Below, piece by piece: positions 23,871 through 32,565 of a DNA stretch of 32,594 bases (position 1 is its first letter; each line of letters opens with the position of its first letter). The notes under the pieces are model-generated. The model was not told where the DNA came from, searched no databases, and worked only from the letters and a program-made list of their open reading frames with translations. The translations under genes and the position numbers were made by a program. This DNA comes from Bdellovibrionales bacterium (GTDB lineage Bacteria; Bdellovibrionota; Bdellovibrionia; Bdellovibrionales; Bdellovibrionaceae), in NCBI GenBank assembly GCA_005793345.1, contig SXSU01000077.1:1-32594 (forward strand), read 5' to 3'.

Positions 23871-25349
23871 TCATTCCTTACATTGATAATTTATTGTCAC
23901 AGTCGTTCCTCCACTTAAGGCAGGAGTAAAAGTGACTTCTTTACCTGTAATAGTATAGGTATATCCATTAGGTATTGAAACATTTGCTGCTCCATAAGGT
24001 ATACATTCTAATTCAACAGAACTTAAATTATGAAGAATTGCTTCTTTAAAATAAGATAAATTAGATGAGTAATTGTTATCACAAATACTTCCCGTTGTAC
24101 CATTAGTGTAATTTGCAAGCTCAATATATTTTGTACCAATAAAACTAGGGCTACCCTCTGCATTTTGTTGCTGGCGACAAGTTTCGTCCTTAACTACAAT
24201 GGCATTAGTAGCCATTCTTTTATTTGCACCAAAAGTGGCCTTAACATAATTTACATAAGTTGCTGGAAAATCTTCTATTGTTAATTGCTTTACTTGAGTA
24301 CTAGAGTAAGCAGAACTTCCTCCTGTAGATCTCTCATCTTCATCCGAAATAACTATCACAGCAATTGCAGCCCCTGTTCGATAACAAGGATAAGTTGGAT
24401 TAAGAAGTAAGGACAAAATAGCTGCTCTCACTCCTCGTTCGTCATTTGAACCTGTTCCATTGATGTGAAATATATCCCAAACTGTTTGTTGAAAAATTGA
24501 ATTTAACTGTCCACTTTCGTTATCAATAGTTTTAGTATCTTTTGATAAATATCGAGTGCTTGTTTTTGACCATTGAATTGGACGTCCTTCATAAAAATAT
24601 GTATCAGATGAAGTTATACACATTCTCCAATCCACATTTACATTTTGCAATTGGTTAACAAAAGTTGACATTCGGCTTGCGAGTTTTGCACTATCAGCTT
24701 CCATTGATGACGAATCATCAATAACTAGTAAAATATCAAGTTTATTTTCATCCGACGGAACTGTTACGCTTTTAGTTTTGCTAATAGTATTTATAGGACA
24801 AGCTTGAGTATTGCATTCTTGACTCAGTGCTGGTTTCTGATCTGTACATTCAGTATCTGCCACAACACCAGATTTTTTTCGACACTCAACTATTCGGGAT
24901 TGGGCCCCTCCACCACATGTAACTGAACAAGCATTCCAATTTCCATAATTCCAAACTGGAATTTCAACAGTTGTTGTCGTATCTCCAGGACATTTATTGG
25001 TGTTACAACTTTGAGATGTTGCAGGTTTATTTTCTGCACAATAATTATCTGGAAATTTTTGATCTTTTGGATTCATACAATAAATCGCACGATCTTGAGT
25101 TCCTCCACCACATGCTTGCGAACACATTCCCCAATCGCTTCCAACTCTCCATGCATAAGGTCCCTCTTCTGTATTACAAGTTGATGTTTCACAAGGAGAA
25201 GGCGGAACTGTTTTTTTTTCTGAATCATCTACGGTAAATTTAACAGGTGAACAAGAAATAATTAATGATAAAAAAACATAGCTTGCTAAGTTGAATTTTA
25301 AAATTGATAACTCTGAATTTAAATTCTTTTTTTTAAATTTCCATATCAT
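23871..25349 (-). CDS. Lipoprotein with two thrombospondin type 1 repeats and a vWA domain
   Basis: The 492-residue product has a lipoprotein-like signal ending IISC (Cys33). Two TSP1-type repeats follow at about residues 65-120 (WGMCSQACGGGTQDRAIYC) and 132-185 (NWNACSVTCGGGAQSRIVEC), each with six Cys. A von Willebrand A domain begins near 204, with MIDAS residues D211-x-S213-x-S215 in LLVIDDSSSM. It contains an inserted Asp/Glu-rich loop (VIVISDEDERS) and several Cys. The tail (about 455-492) is a small beta-rich region ending in a Cys. TSP1 and vWA domains bind proteins and glycans in eukaryotes, so an adhesin-like surface role is likely but unproven. AAGGA precedes the start by 11 bases. 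It heads a unit with the GspG-like and GT9 genes. Confidence 0.88.
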   Translation of the reverse strand: MIWKFKKKNLNSELSILKFNLASYVFLSLIISCSPVKFTVDDSEKKTVPPSPCETSTCNTEEGPYAWRVGSDWGMCSQACGGGTQDRAIYCMNPKDQKFPDNYCAENKPATSQSCNTNKCPGDTTTTVEIPVWNYGNWNACSVTCGGGAQSRIVECRKKSGVVADTECTDQKPALSQECNTQACPINTISKTKSVTVPSDENKLDILLVIDDSSSMEADSAKLASRMSTFVNQLQNVNVDWRMCITSSDTYFYEGRPIQWSKTSTRYLSKDTKTIDNESGQLNSIFQQTVWDIFHINGTGSNDERGVRAAILSLLLNPTYPCYRTGAAIAVIVISDEDERSTGGSSAYSSTQVKQLTIEDFPATYVNYVKATFGANKRMATNAIVVKDETCRQQQNAEGSPSFIGTKYIELANYTNGTTGSICDNNYSSNLSYFKEAILHNLSSVELECIPYGAANVSIPNGYTYTITGKEVTFTPALSGGTTVTINYQCKE

Positions 25350-25362
25350 ATTAACTTGATCC

Positions 25363-25389
25363 TTTATACTAGAGTAAAAATTTACACAA
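25363..25389 (-). promoter_or_regulatory. Weak promoter candidate for the TSP1/vWA operon
   Basis: On the minus strand TTGTGT (25389-25384) and TATAAA (25368-25363) are 15 bases apart. The -10 is good, but the spacer is short and the -35 matches only partly. The leader would be under 10 bases, which conflicts with the ribosome binding site, so the true start may lie further upstream. Confidence 0.25.
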
Positions 25390-25479
25390 CTTTATCATAT
25401 AAGGGATTGAGGATTTAATGCTAGTCCAACTCGTCTAAGATCCATTAAAAAAAGGTCTTAAGTCTGATCACGTATTTTT

Positions 25480-26637
25480 TTATGAAAATAAAATTTCAAT
25501 TGCAGATTGCCAATACAGAGCTCTCGTCGTTCCAAAAATTTGTTCAAGAGGGTCACAAGATATTAAATATTTGTCACTATGAGGAATATCCTGACCTAAA
25601 GTCTCTAATGATTTTGCATCTTCTGCTCGTACTTTTTCTTTTGATTTAATTTCAATTAATAATTTTTTCTGACCTGGACGATCTACAATTAGATCAATTT
25701 CAACATTATCTTTAGTTCGGAGATAAGAAAACTCCCAATCTAACCTTTTGTATTGAGCATTTTTTTTAATCTCTAAAATAATCCAATGTTCAAAAGCATC
25801 TCCCCAGGCTATGGTTTGGGGTAACATCTCAACTGTTAAGGTTCTATCAAGTGCTCTTTTAATTCCTGGGTCTACAAAATAAAATTTAGGCGCTTGCCTT
25901 TGTGCTTTTCGCAACGAAGTGTTATAGGCTGGCAATAGAAAACCAAGTAATGTATCTTCTAGAATCTGAAAATAGTTTGCAATTGTTGTATCATGAACAC
26001 CTATATCTCGAGCTAAATTTGATTTATTTATAATTTTACCATTCATCTGAGCCGCAATAGCTAAAAATTTTCGAAAAGGTTCTAAATTTTTTACCCATTG
26101 TTCTTGTTGAATTTCTTTTTCTAAATAAGTACCCACATAGGCATTCAAATATTCTTTTGAATCCATAGCAGAATCTGCAAGATAAGAATCTGGCAAAGTT
26201 CCTCTTTCTAAAGTTTTTTTTAAATCAAAAGTAGAGCCAAGTTCAAAACTTGTAAAAGGAAATAAATTAAAAACCCAGGCTCTTCCTGCAAGTAAATTTG
26301 TCCCCTGTTGTTTTAGTTTACGACTACTCGAGCCAGTTAAAATAAATTGCCTTTTGTATTTTTGAATATGCTTATGGACATAATCTAAAAGTTTGGGAAG
26401 TTTTTGTACTTCATCTATAACAACTCTTTTATTTTTATGTTGAGGTTCCAATATAAGAGCCTCAAATCTTCTAACATCCATCAAAAATTGATCCATAAGA
26501 TCGGCTTCAAGTAGATCAATAAAAAGTGTATCACTTTCGTCAAAAACGGAGTGAAGAAGGGTTGTTTTGCCAGTTCCCCTGGAACCAAACAAAAAAAAGC
26601 TGTTTTTTTTCGGTAAGTTACAATATCTCTGAATCAT
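25480..26637 (-). CDS. AAA_14/DUF4143 ATPase
   Basis: The 385-residue protein belongs to the widespread AAA_14 plus DUF4143 group. Walker A is GSRGTGKTT (about residues 18-26), Walker B is RVVIDEVQKLP (about 70-80), and sensor-like LTGSSSRKLK follows. The C-terminal half has a winged-helix stretch (NKSNLARDIGVHDTTIANYFQILEDT) and a nuclease-like fold with FEHWIILEIKK, EIDLIVDR and LIEIKSKE, which resembles the PD-(D/E)XK core. The cellular role of this family is not settled. It is a single gene, 70 bases after the SNF2 gene, with its own predicted promoter. Such genes are usually accessory and unevenly distributed among strains. Confidence 0.9.
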   Translation of the reverse strand: MIQRYCNLPKKNSFFLFGSRGTGKTTLLHSVFDESDTLFIDLLEADLMDQFLMDVRRFEALILEPQHKNKRVVIDEVQKLPKLLDYVHKHIQKYKRQFILTGSSSRKLKQQGTNLLAGRAWVFNLFPFTSFELGSTFDLKKTLERGTLPDSYLADSAMDSKEYLNAYVGTYLEKEIQQEQWVKNLEPFRKFLAIAAQMNGKIINKSNLARDIGVHDTTIANYFQILEDTLLGFLLPAYNTSLRKAQRQAPKFYFVDPGIKRALDRTLTVEMLPQTIAWGDAFEHWIILEIKKNAQYKRLDWEFSYLRTKDNVEIDLIVDRPGQKKLLIEIKSKEKVRAEDAKSLETLGQDIPHSDKYLISCDPLEQIFGTTRALYWQSAIEILFS

Positions 26638-26644
26638 AATCAGA

Positions 26645-26674
26645 ATTTTAACGTTTTTTTCTGATTACCGTCAA
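26645..26674 (-). promoter_or_regulatory. Strong sigma-70 promoter placed for a leaderless mRNA
   Basis: On the minus strand TTGACG (26674-26669), an 18-base spacer and TAAAAT (26650-26645) match the consensus at 5 of 6 positions each. The ATG of the ATPase gene starts only 7 bases after the -10, so transcription would begin at or next to the start codon. No Shine-Dalgarno sequence is present. Confidence 0.6.
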
Positions 26675-26691
26675 GAAAAAACTTTTCTATA

Positions 26692-26708
26692 ATTTTATCC
26701 GATAAAAT
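26692..26708. repeat. Palindrome ATTTTATC-C-GATAAAAT at the end of the SNF2 gene
   Basis: Two perfect 8-base arms around one central base reach the last base of the SNF2 stop codon and lie 18 bases upstream of the -35 of the ATPase promoter. It could be an operator for that promoter or a weak end-of-gene structure. The single-base centre favours protein binding over an RNA hairpin. Confidence 0.55.
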
Positions 26709-29700
26709 CACGAGGAAGAAATCAAATACATAAACTCGTCTTTTGAAATTATATTTGAAGCACTATTACTTTCAGGATTTAACTCTTCATCGCTCATTAT
26801 TTTACTATCAAGTAAATTATCAAATAATTTTGATTTCTTATCTTTTAAAATTTCTATTTTTTCTTCCAATGAATCTTTCATCACATACCTATATACAGTC
26901 ACATTTTTAGTTTGCCCCATACGATGACTTCGAGCTGTTGCTTGATTTTCAACAGCAGGATTCCACCATGGATCAATATGAAATACATACGAAGCCTTTG
27001 TTAAATTTAATCCAACACCACCTGTTTTTAAAGTCATTAATAATACCATATTATCACTAGACTCTGTAAAGTTTTTTAAGGCCCTCACGCGTGCAGGTCT
27101 AGTAGTAGACCCTTGAATTGATTCAAACTTAATATTATTTTTTTCAAGCAACTTAGAAATGCTATTTAATGTATGAATAAATTGTGTGAAAACAATTACA
27201 GACTCCCCACTTTCAATTAACTCCACAATTGCATTCATCAACACTTCAATTTTTGGAGGGATTCCAGAATAATTTATGTTTTTTAACACACTGGGATCAG
27301 AACATACTTGTCTAAGTTTTTGCAGAGCTGAAAACATTTTTAATTGAGAAGCCTTTTCTCCCTTTTCATTTACAATATTTAATATTTCATCATTACAAGA
27401 TGTTGCAATATCTCTATAAATTTTTTTTTGCTGAATATCAAAATCAAGGTAATGAGTAGTCTCAGTTTTCTCAGGCAAATCTAAAAATACATCATTTTTA
27501 GTTCTACGCAAAACTAAAGGTTTAGTCTTTAATCTTAAATAATTTATATCATCGATCGATGGGGGATTTTCTTTAGGGGCATAGCACCTCATAAACTCAT
27601 CTCTTTTACCTAAACAACCAGGCACAACTAGATCCAATAAAGAATAAAAATCTCCCAAATGATTCTCCATTGGAGTTCCAGTAATACAGATTTTAAAACT
27701 TGCCGTTAATTTTCGAGCAGCAGATGTTTTCTGTGCCGAAATATTTTTAAGATGATGAGCTTCATCAAATGCAATAACATTCCACTGAAACTGAGTAAAT
27801 AAATCTTCATGCTCAACTAACAATCCATAAGTTACTAATATAACTTGACTAGAATTTTTCTGAAGCTCGGCAATGATTTTTTCTTTAGCAATAGTTGAAA
27901 AAACTAAAATTGGCAAATTTTCTATAAATTTGCTACTTTCAGATATCCAATTATAAACAAGGGTTGGTGGAACTACTAAAAGACATTTTCCAAGTTCATT
28001 AGTACTTTGCAAATGACTTAAAAATGCCAAAATTTGAAGAGTTTTTCCTAATCCCATTTCATCCGCTAATACTGCACCAAGCTTTAGCTGATATAAATCA
28101 TTTAACCACTTCACACCACTTTCTTGATGCCCCTTAAGTTTGTATTTTAATTTATTCAATATTAATTGAGATTTTCTGTCAGAATTATTCAAGTTGTTAA
28201 AGTATTTAATTATATGATCCCACTTTTCATCACCAATAATTTTTACTCCGCTCGCATCCAATGCAAGTAACTCTAAAGTTTGATTTTTATGAAGTGGGTA
28301 GTAAGTCGATTCACTTACTTCAAAATTAAATTTTGAATTCATTTTAACATTTAGTTGTTCCCAAAACTTTTTTAATCTATTCAAAGAAGGAATATTTTTT
28401 TTGGGAATTTTATAAAATTTATCCTTATAGGATAATATTCCATTTGAAATATCCCAATTAACTTTATCAAATGCAATCTCTTTTCCTTCAAAAAAAACCT
28501 GCGGATGCAATTCAAACCAATTTGTTTTTTGGTTTTCTCTCATGACAAACTCGAATTTTATTTCTTCATCGTTTATAAAACTTACTTTGTTATTTTTATT
28601 ATAAATAGTTTTAAATCCATTACTAAATTCTAAAAGTAATTTATTTCGTTCATGTTTTGAATCAAATTTCACCTTAGTAAATTCTAAATTTGCAGCGTCT
28701 ATTTCATCTGGAGTTTTTATAAAAATATATTCGTTACGTTCAATATCTAAACTATTAGAAATAGATTCTTTAAAAAATAAATGTGTGATATAGCTAGAAA
28801 ATTGTAAATCTCGCATTTTAAATAATAAGTTTTTATTTATATTTAACAAATAATATGATATTATGTTTTTAATAAAATAAGGCAAATACAATTGATTATC
28901 AAATTTTATAATTGATGACTTCCCAATAATTACTTTATCTTTTTTAAAGTATTTAATACAATTCATGATATCTGCACAAAATTGGGACTCAAATTTACCA
29001 CTGACATTAACCTTTGAATAGGATGGAGATTCTTTACTTTCTCCATTTGATTTTATTTTTTTTTGATTAGCAAAACTCAGCATATCTAGAGCTTTTTTAT
29101 AAATATATTTTGCAAGATCTTTTTCTGAATTTATCGTACTTCCATCAGTTAAGGTCGATGAGATTAAATAGCTGCAAATTTCCATCAATGCCATCGAAGC
29201 AATCCCTTGACTCCTGTATAAATACAATTCATTTTTTCGAATATTTGCCTTGTGGGATCTTGAAATTTCGTCTGGCTCTGCCCATCCGCCGATTCCCTTT
29301 AAAAGTAAAGAATATATGTAGTAATGCTCTCTGTAAATATCATAAGTAAAATACAAATCTACATTTTGAATTCCTAATTTTATAAATATATTAAATGAAT
29401 TATCGTCATTAAATTTAATCTGAGGTTCAATATTAATTTTATCGATACTAATAAAAGTTTTACTTTTTTCTAGTATATCTTTAACTAGCAATGATGGTAA
29501 TCGGTTTACAACTGCACTAAAATAGTCATAACTTTGAAAATATAAATCTAAAATCTTAAAATTTATTTTTTGAAAATATCTAAATGAATAGCCATTATTC
29601 GCTCCATGAAAAACCATGTCTTTATCCGGAAAACTTGAGTGAGGGATAGTTTTTAAAAAATATGAGTACTGATCAAAAAAATACGAATAAATTAATTTAT

Positions 29701-30454
29701 TTTTTTCAGGTGAAAGTCCCCACTCTTTAAAACAAAATAAATTTCCCTCTGCTTGAAATTCGCTAATGACACTTAATTTAATTTGAGAATTGAGAATATC
29801 ACCAGACTCATTCGAATGTATCGATAAACTGGTTTCTATTTTCGGAATTGGAACTATTTGAATTTCATTTAAGTTAATTTTTTGAAAGGATTGCATTTCT
29901 TGGCTAGGTTGTATTTGTTGATCAATTAATGAAACTTTATGTCCCAAATCAAGAGCAGTTTTACAATACTTTGCAATTATATATTTTGTAGTTGAATCCA
30001 TAAAAAAATGTGTATCAATTGAATTTATATCCACACCTTCATTAATTTCAAAATACTTTTCAATATTTATATTTATGGGTTTTAGCTCATCAGGAACGCA
30101 AACAATATTTTTATGATAAACTGACATACCCAGGCTTATTATAGTATCGTCTGAAAATTTTAAAAATATTTTTTCAGTCATTGAACGAGCGTTAACATAC
30201 CTATTGTATTCATGAGTATAACTTTTAAAATTTAATAAATGTTTAAAATACAGATTTTTTTTAAAATAAGCACTGGTATCGAAATTGGGTAAAAAATTTC
30301 CTCTAAGGTCAGGAAAATATTGATTCGTAATAATTTTTTTTTGACTTAAATAAACTTTATCTGACTTTGAAAAAAAGGACTCCATCTCATGATCCCAACT
30401 TATATCATTAAATGGATAAATCAATATTTCTTCTAAAGTAACTTCACTTCTCAT
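26708..30454 (-). CDS. SNF2-family DNA-dependent ATPase with a long unrecognised N-terminus
   Basis: The last 450 residues or so of this 1248-residue protein form a complete SNF2 motor: motif I LADEMGLGKT (about 793), motif II FDEAHHLKN (about 896), motif III CITGTPMENH, QKLRQVCSDP, and the C-terminal lobe with GGVGLNLTKA and the box ATARSHRMGQTKNV (about 1172). SNF2 enzymes move on double-stranded DNA and remodel protein-DNA complexes; the bacterial example RapA recycles RNA polymerase. The first 780 residues match no domain I recognise, and the CxC...CxH signature of SWIM zinc fingers, common in bacterial SNF2 proteins, is not seen. A TTGTTT-N17-TATAAT promoter lies just upstream and GAGAG serves as ribosome binding site. 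Role (transcription, repair or defence) unresolved. Confidence 0.92.
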   Translation of the reverse strand: MRSEVTLEEILIYPFNDISWDHEMESFFSKSDKVYLSQKKIITNQYFPDLRGNFLPNFDTSAYFKKNLYFKHLLNFKSYTHEYNRYVNARSMTEKIFLKFSDDTIISLGMSVYHKNIVCVPDELKPININIEKYFEINEGVDINSIDTHFFMDSTTKYIIAKYCKTALDLGHKVSLIDQQIQPSQEMQSFQKINLNEIQIVPIPKIETSLSIHSNESGDILNSQIKLSVISEFQAEGNLFCFKEWGLSPEKNKLIYSYFFDQYSYFLKTIPHSSFPDKDMVFHGANNGYSFRYFQKINFKILDLYFQSYDYFSAVVNRLPSLLVKDILEKSKTFISIDKINIEPQIKFNDDNSFNIFIKLGIQNVDLYFTYDIYREHYYIYSLLLKGIGGWAEPDEISRSHKANIRKNELYLYRSQGIASMALMEICSYLISSTLTDGSTINSEKDLAKYIYKKALDMLSFANQKKIKSNGESKESPSYSKVNVSGKFESQFCADIMNCIKYFKKDKVIIGKSSIIKFDNQLYLPYFIKNIISYYLLNINKNLLFKMRDLQFSSYITHLFFKESISNSLDIERNEYIFIKTPDEIDAANLEFTKVKFDSKHERNKLLLEFSNGFKTIYNKNNKVSFINDEEIKFEFVMRENQKTNWFELHPQVFFEGKEIAFDKVNWDISNGILSYKDKFYKIPKKNIPSLNRLKKFWEQLNVKMNSKFNFEVSESTYYPLHKNQTLELLALDASGVKIIGDEKWDHIIKYFNNLNNSDRKSQLILNKLKYKLKGHQESGVKWLNDLYQLKLGAVLADEMGLGKTLQILAFLSHLQSTNELGKCLLVVPPTLVYNWISESSKFIENLPILVFSTIAKEKIIAELQKNSSQVILVTYGLLVEHEDLFTQFQWNVIAFDEAHHLKNISAQKTSAARKLTASFKICITGTPMENHLGDFYSLLDLVVPGCLGKRDEFMRCYAPKENPPSIDDINYLRLKTKPLVLRRTKNDVFLDLPEKTETTHYLDFDIQQKKIYRDIATSCNDEILNIVNEKGEKASQLKMFSALQKLRQVCSDPSVLKNINYSGIPPKIEVLMNAIVELIESGESVIVFTQFIHTLNSISKLLEKNNIKFESIQGSTTRPARVRALKNFTESSDNMVLLMTLKTGGVGLNLTKASYVFHIDPWWNPAVENQATARSHRMGQTKNVTVYRYVMKDSLEEKIEILKDKKSKLFDNLLDSKIMSDEELNPESNSASNIISKDEFMYLISSS

Positions 30455-30483
30455 AACTACACTCTCAAAAGTTAAATAAATTA

Positions 30484-30512
30484 ATTATAACAAAAATTAT
30501 AATCTAAAACAA
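30484..30512 (-). promoter_or_regulatory. Sigma-70 promoter of the SNF2 gene
   Basis: On the minus strand TTGTTT (30512-30507), a 17-base spacer and a perfect TATAAT (30489-30484). The transcript would start near 30476, giving a leader of about 22 bases that contains the GAGAG ribosome binding site. Confidence 0.55.
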
Positions 30513-30718
30513 ATTTAGAGAATTTAAAAACAAAAACTGAAAGGTTACATCAACTTTTGTCGCTGGACTTCTGCCTAAATTCGCTATGGCTTAGGTCTGA
30601 TATTACACAATTTTAGGATATGTGCTATTTATTTTCTCGATATTTACTTATAAGCTTTAAGTATTAATTTGTTAATAAATTTAAGTTTACCAAGATTAAT
30701 TTCTTTCAGGAGTGATCT

Positions 30719-32494
30719 ATGTTTTTTACAAAACCTATTGTAAAGTCAATCTCAACATTTTTGGCGGTATCATTAGCTTTTGAGCCACTGTTACTTGCCA
30801 AACAAAAAGAAAAAGTTTCTTTTTATGATTCTGTAAAAAACTATGCTGAATTCTCTGGATTAAATAAAAAAGGAATTACAGCATCGGAGTGGTATAATAA
30901 AGTAAAACATGGCTTCGACCCTGAAAACAGAATGAAGTTTGATTATTTAATTAAAAAAAATCCAAACCTCAAAGCCCCAACTATTTTAATAACTAAGGGC
31001 AAATCAACTGATGAAAAGCAGGTTGTTAATATAAGTATCACCGATGGCAAATTTTCATTAAAATACTCACTTGTTAAAGAGCTTGATAAAGTATATGCTC
31101 AAGATTCATTAGGCAAATATACTTTTCATGATTTATTTTTTTCTAATCTAGTTAATAATTTAACTGGATTTAATTTTCCGATAATGTCTAATAATAAATT
31201 ACTTTCTTTGAGCCAAGCCTATCCTAAATCAGCAGCTAAATATCAAGAGGCTTATAGAAACTACCTCATTTCCCTTGAACAACACCAAAGATATTTAATT
31301 CCAGGATTAAATGAATTGATCCTTAAAGCAGAAAAAAAAGGAAAATACTCTTGGTTATTAAATGTTCTTGAAACTCCCTCTCAAGCAGACTCATATAATG
31401 GAAAATGCCTAAACGGCGGTAATCCTGGAACTTATACTTCATCCACTGGGAAGTGCGAACCCGATGATCTAAATAGATATTGTAAAATCGGAGATACTTC
31501 TAAGATTAAGTGTGCCGACATTTTTTCAACAAAAGATTATTGTGCGAATACCAACCCACCTAATTTGACTTCGGAAAGTGAATGCGCAAGCCATAGCGAG
31601 GATGTTTCTGAAATTATCAAAAGTAAAATTAATCAATTTAAATCCGATACCTCAAAATCAGATGCTGAAGCAGAAAATAGTTTTAAAGTTTGGCTTTCTA
31701 ACACTACAATTTCAATTTTTGATACTTGTTATGGAAAAGAATCAACTAGCAAATTAGCGAAATTTACAAGCCAACCTGATTCTTTTAAAAGTGTAGATTA
31801 TCGTGACTTCACAAATTTTACTAGGGTAGACCCAAAAGAATGCCCTGATACAGAAGGTAAAGAAGGAGACTGTGCTACTCACAATAGAAGAGCATGTAGT
31901 GCTGCTATTGAAAGATTAAGTAAATTACAACAAGCTTCTAAACAATTATCTCCAGATACAAATTTACCAGGAATTGTGACGACACAATGTACTGACACCG
32001 AAGGTTTTGCCAAGGAGCATCCAAATGAATGTCGTAAGGCATTTGATAAGTACTTAAATACAAAAGATGGATCATTTGATAATAGACTTTGTAATAATAA
32101 AAATTATTCTGAAATCATTTATCCAGACAAATGTAAATCTGCTACTGCAGATAATGGTACTACCCAAACAACAGGGGCAATCAAACATGAAACAAAAGAA
32201 AAATGTGATGATTTATGGTACTGCACAACAAATGGTTGGGCAGTTGGTGGTGCACTAGCTACTGTTTTCGGTGGTGGACTTCTCGCTGGTTACTTAATTT
32301 GGGATAAAGATGAAAAACAAAATATTAACAATTACAAAACTGTTAATAATAAAACAATAAATAATAAAAAAATAATTATAAAACCTTGGCCATTACAAAC
32401 ATCGTGCACAGGCGCTAATGAAGAAGCATGCTCATTTAGAATACCTGGGACTGGTGGTTTAAGTGGTGAAACAAGTTCGCAACAAAACCAATAA
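30719..32494 (+). CDS. Large secreted Cys-rich protein with Gly-rich membrane segment near the C-terminus
   Basis: No family is recognised. The 591-residue product has a signal peptide (MFFTKPIVKSISTFLAVSLA, likely cleavage near residue 28 after LLLA). A region without Cys follows to about residue 225, then a Cys-rich section (sixteen Cys between about 228 and 500, with CLNGGNPGTYTSSTGKC at its start). A Gly/Ala-rich hydrophobic segment (about 505-527, GGALATVFGGGLLAGYLIW) is followed by an Asn/Lys-rich stretch and a tail with two Cys. The total of 18 Cys is even. AGGAG six bases before ATG supports the start. Signal, Cys-rich part, glycine-rich segment, Asn-rich linker and Cys-pair tail repeat the order seen in the protein at 609-2507. 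An envelope or surface role is inferred. Confidence 0.85.
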   Translation: MFFTKPIVKSISTFLAVSLAFEPLLLAKQKEKVSFYDSVKNYAEFSGLNKKGITASEWYNKVKHGFDPENRMKFDYLIKKNPNLKAPTILITKGKSTDEKQVVNISITDGKFSLKYSLVKELDKVYAQDSLGKYTFHDLFFSNLVNNLTGFNFPIMSNNKLLSLSQAYPKSAAKYQEAYRNYLISLEQHQRYLIPGLNELILKAEKKGKYSWLLNVLETPSQADSYNGKCLNGGNPGTYTSSTGKCEPDDLNRYCKIGDTSKIKCADIFSTKDYCANTNPPNLTSESECASHSEDVSEIIKSKINQFKSDTSKSDAEAENSFKVWLSNTTISIFDTCYGKESTSKLAKFTSQPDSFKSVDYRDFTNFTRVDPKECPDTEGKEGDCATHNRRACSAAIERLSKLQQASKQLSPDTNLPGIVTTQCTDTEGFAKEHPNECRKAFDKYLNTKDGSFDNRLCNNKNYSEIIYPDKCKSATADNGTTQTTGAIKHETKEKCDDLWYCTTNGWAVGGALATVFGGGLLAGYLIWDKDEKQNINNYKTVNNKTINNKKIIIKPWPLQTSCTGANEEACSFRIPGTGGLSGETSSQQNQ

Positions 32495-32527
32495 TAACTT
32501 ATATATTTTTAACTTATAAAAATACTC

Positions 32528-32551
32528 GGGAGAGTCATTCTTAACTCTCCC
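32528..32551 (+). terminator. Hairpin after the secreted protein gene, possible terminator
   Basis: GGGAGAGT (32528-32535) and ACTCTCCC (32544-32551) form a perfect 8-bp GC-rich stem with an 8-base loop, 33 bases after the stop at 32494. What follows is ctaccttcc, not a T run, so it may be a transcript-end stabiliser or a weak terminator. Confidence 0.4.
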
Positions 32552-32565
32552 CTACCTTCCTAAAA

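Noticed and set aside
25400..25479. Terminator after the DUF4143 ATPase gene
   Set aside because: On the minus strand there is a run of seven T, but the sequence before it forms no stable stem beyond the CTTAAG palindrome.
26698..26705. TCCGATAA on the plus strand resembling a sigma-28 -10
   Set aside because: No TAAAG-type -35 at 11 bases and it would point into the antisense of the SNF2 gene.
26708..30454. DISARM or other named defence system around the SNF2 gene
   Set aside because: No methyltransferase, phospholipase D or other required partner is present in the neighbourhood.
30574..30595. CCTAA/TTAGG inverted repeat in the gap before the last secreted protein gene
   Set aside because: Only 5 bp with a 12-base loop and no T run; likely chance.
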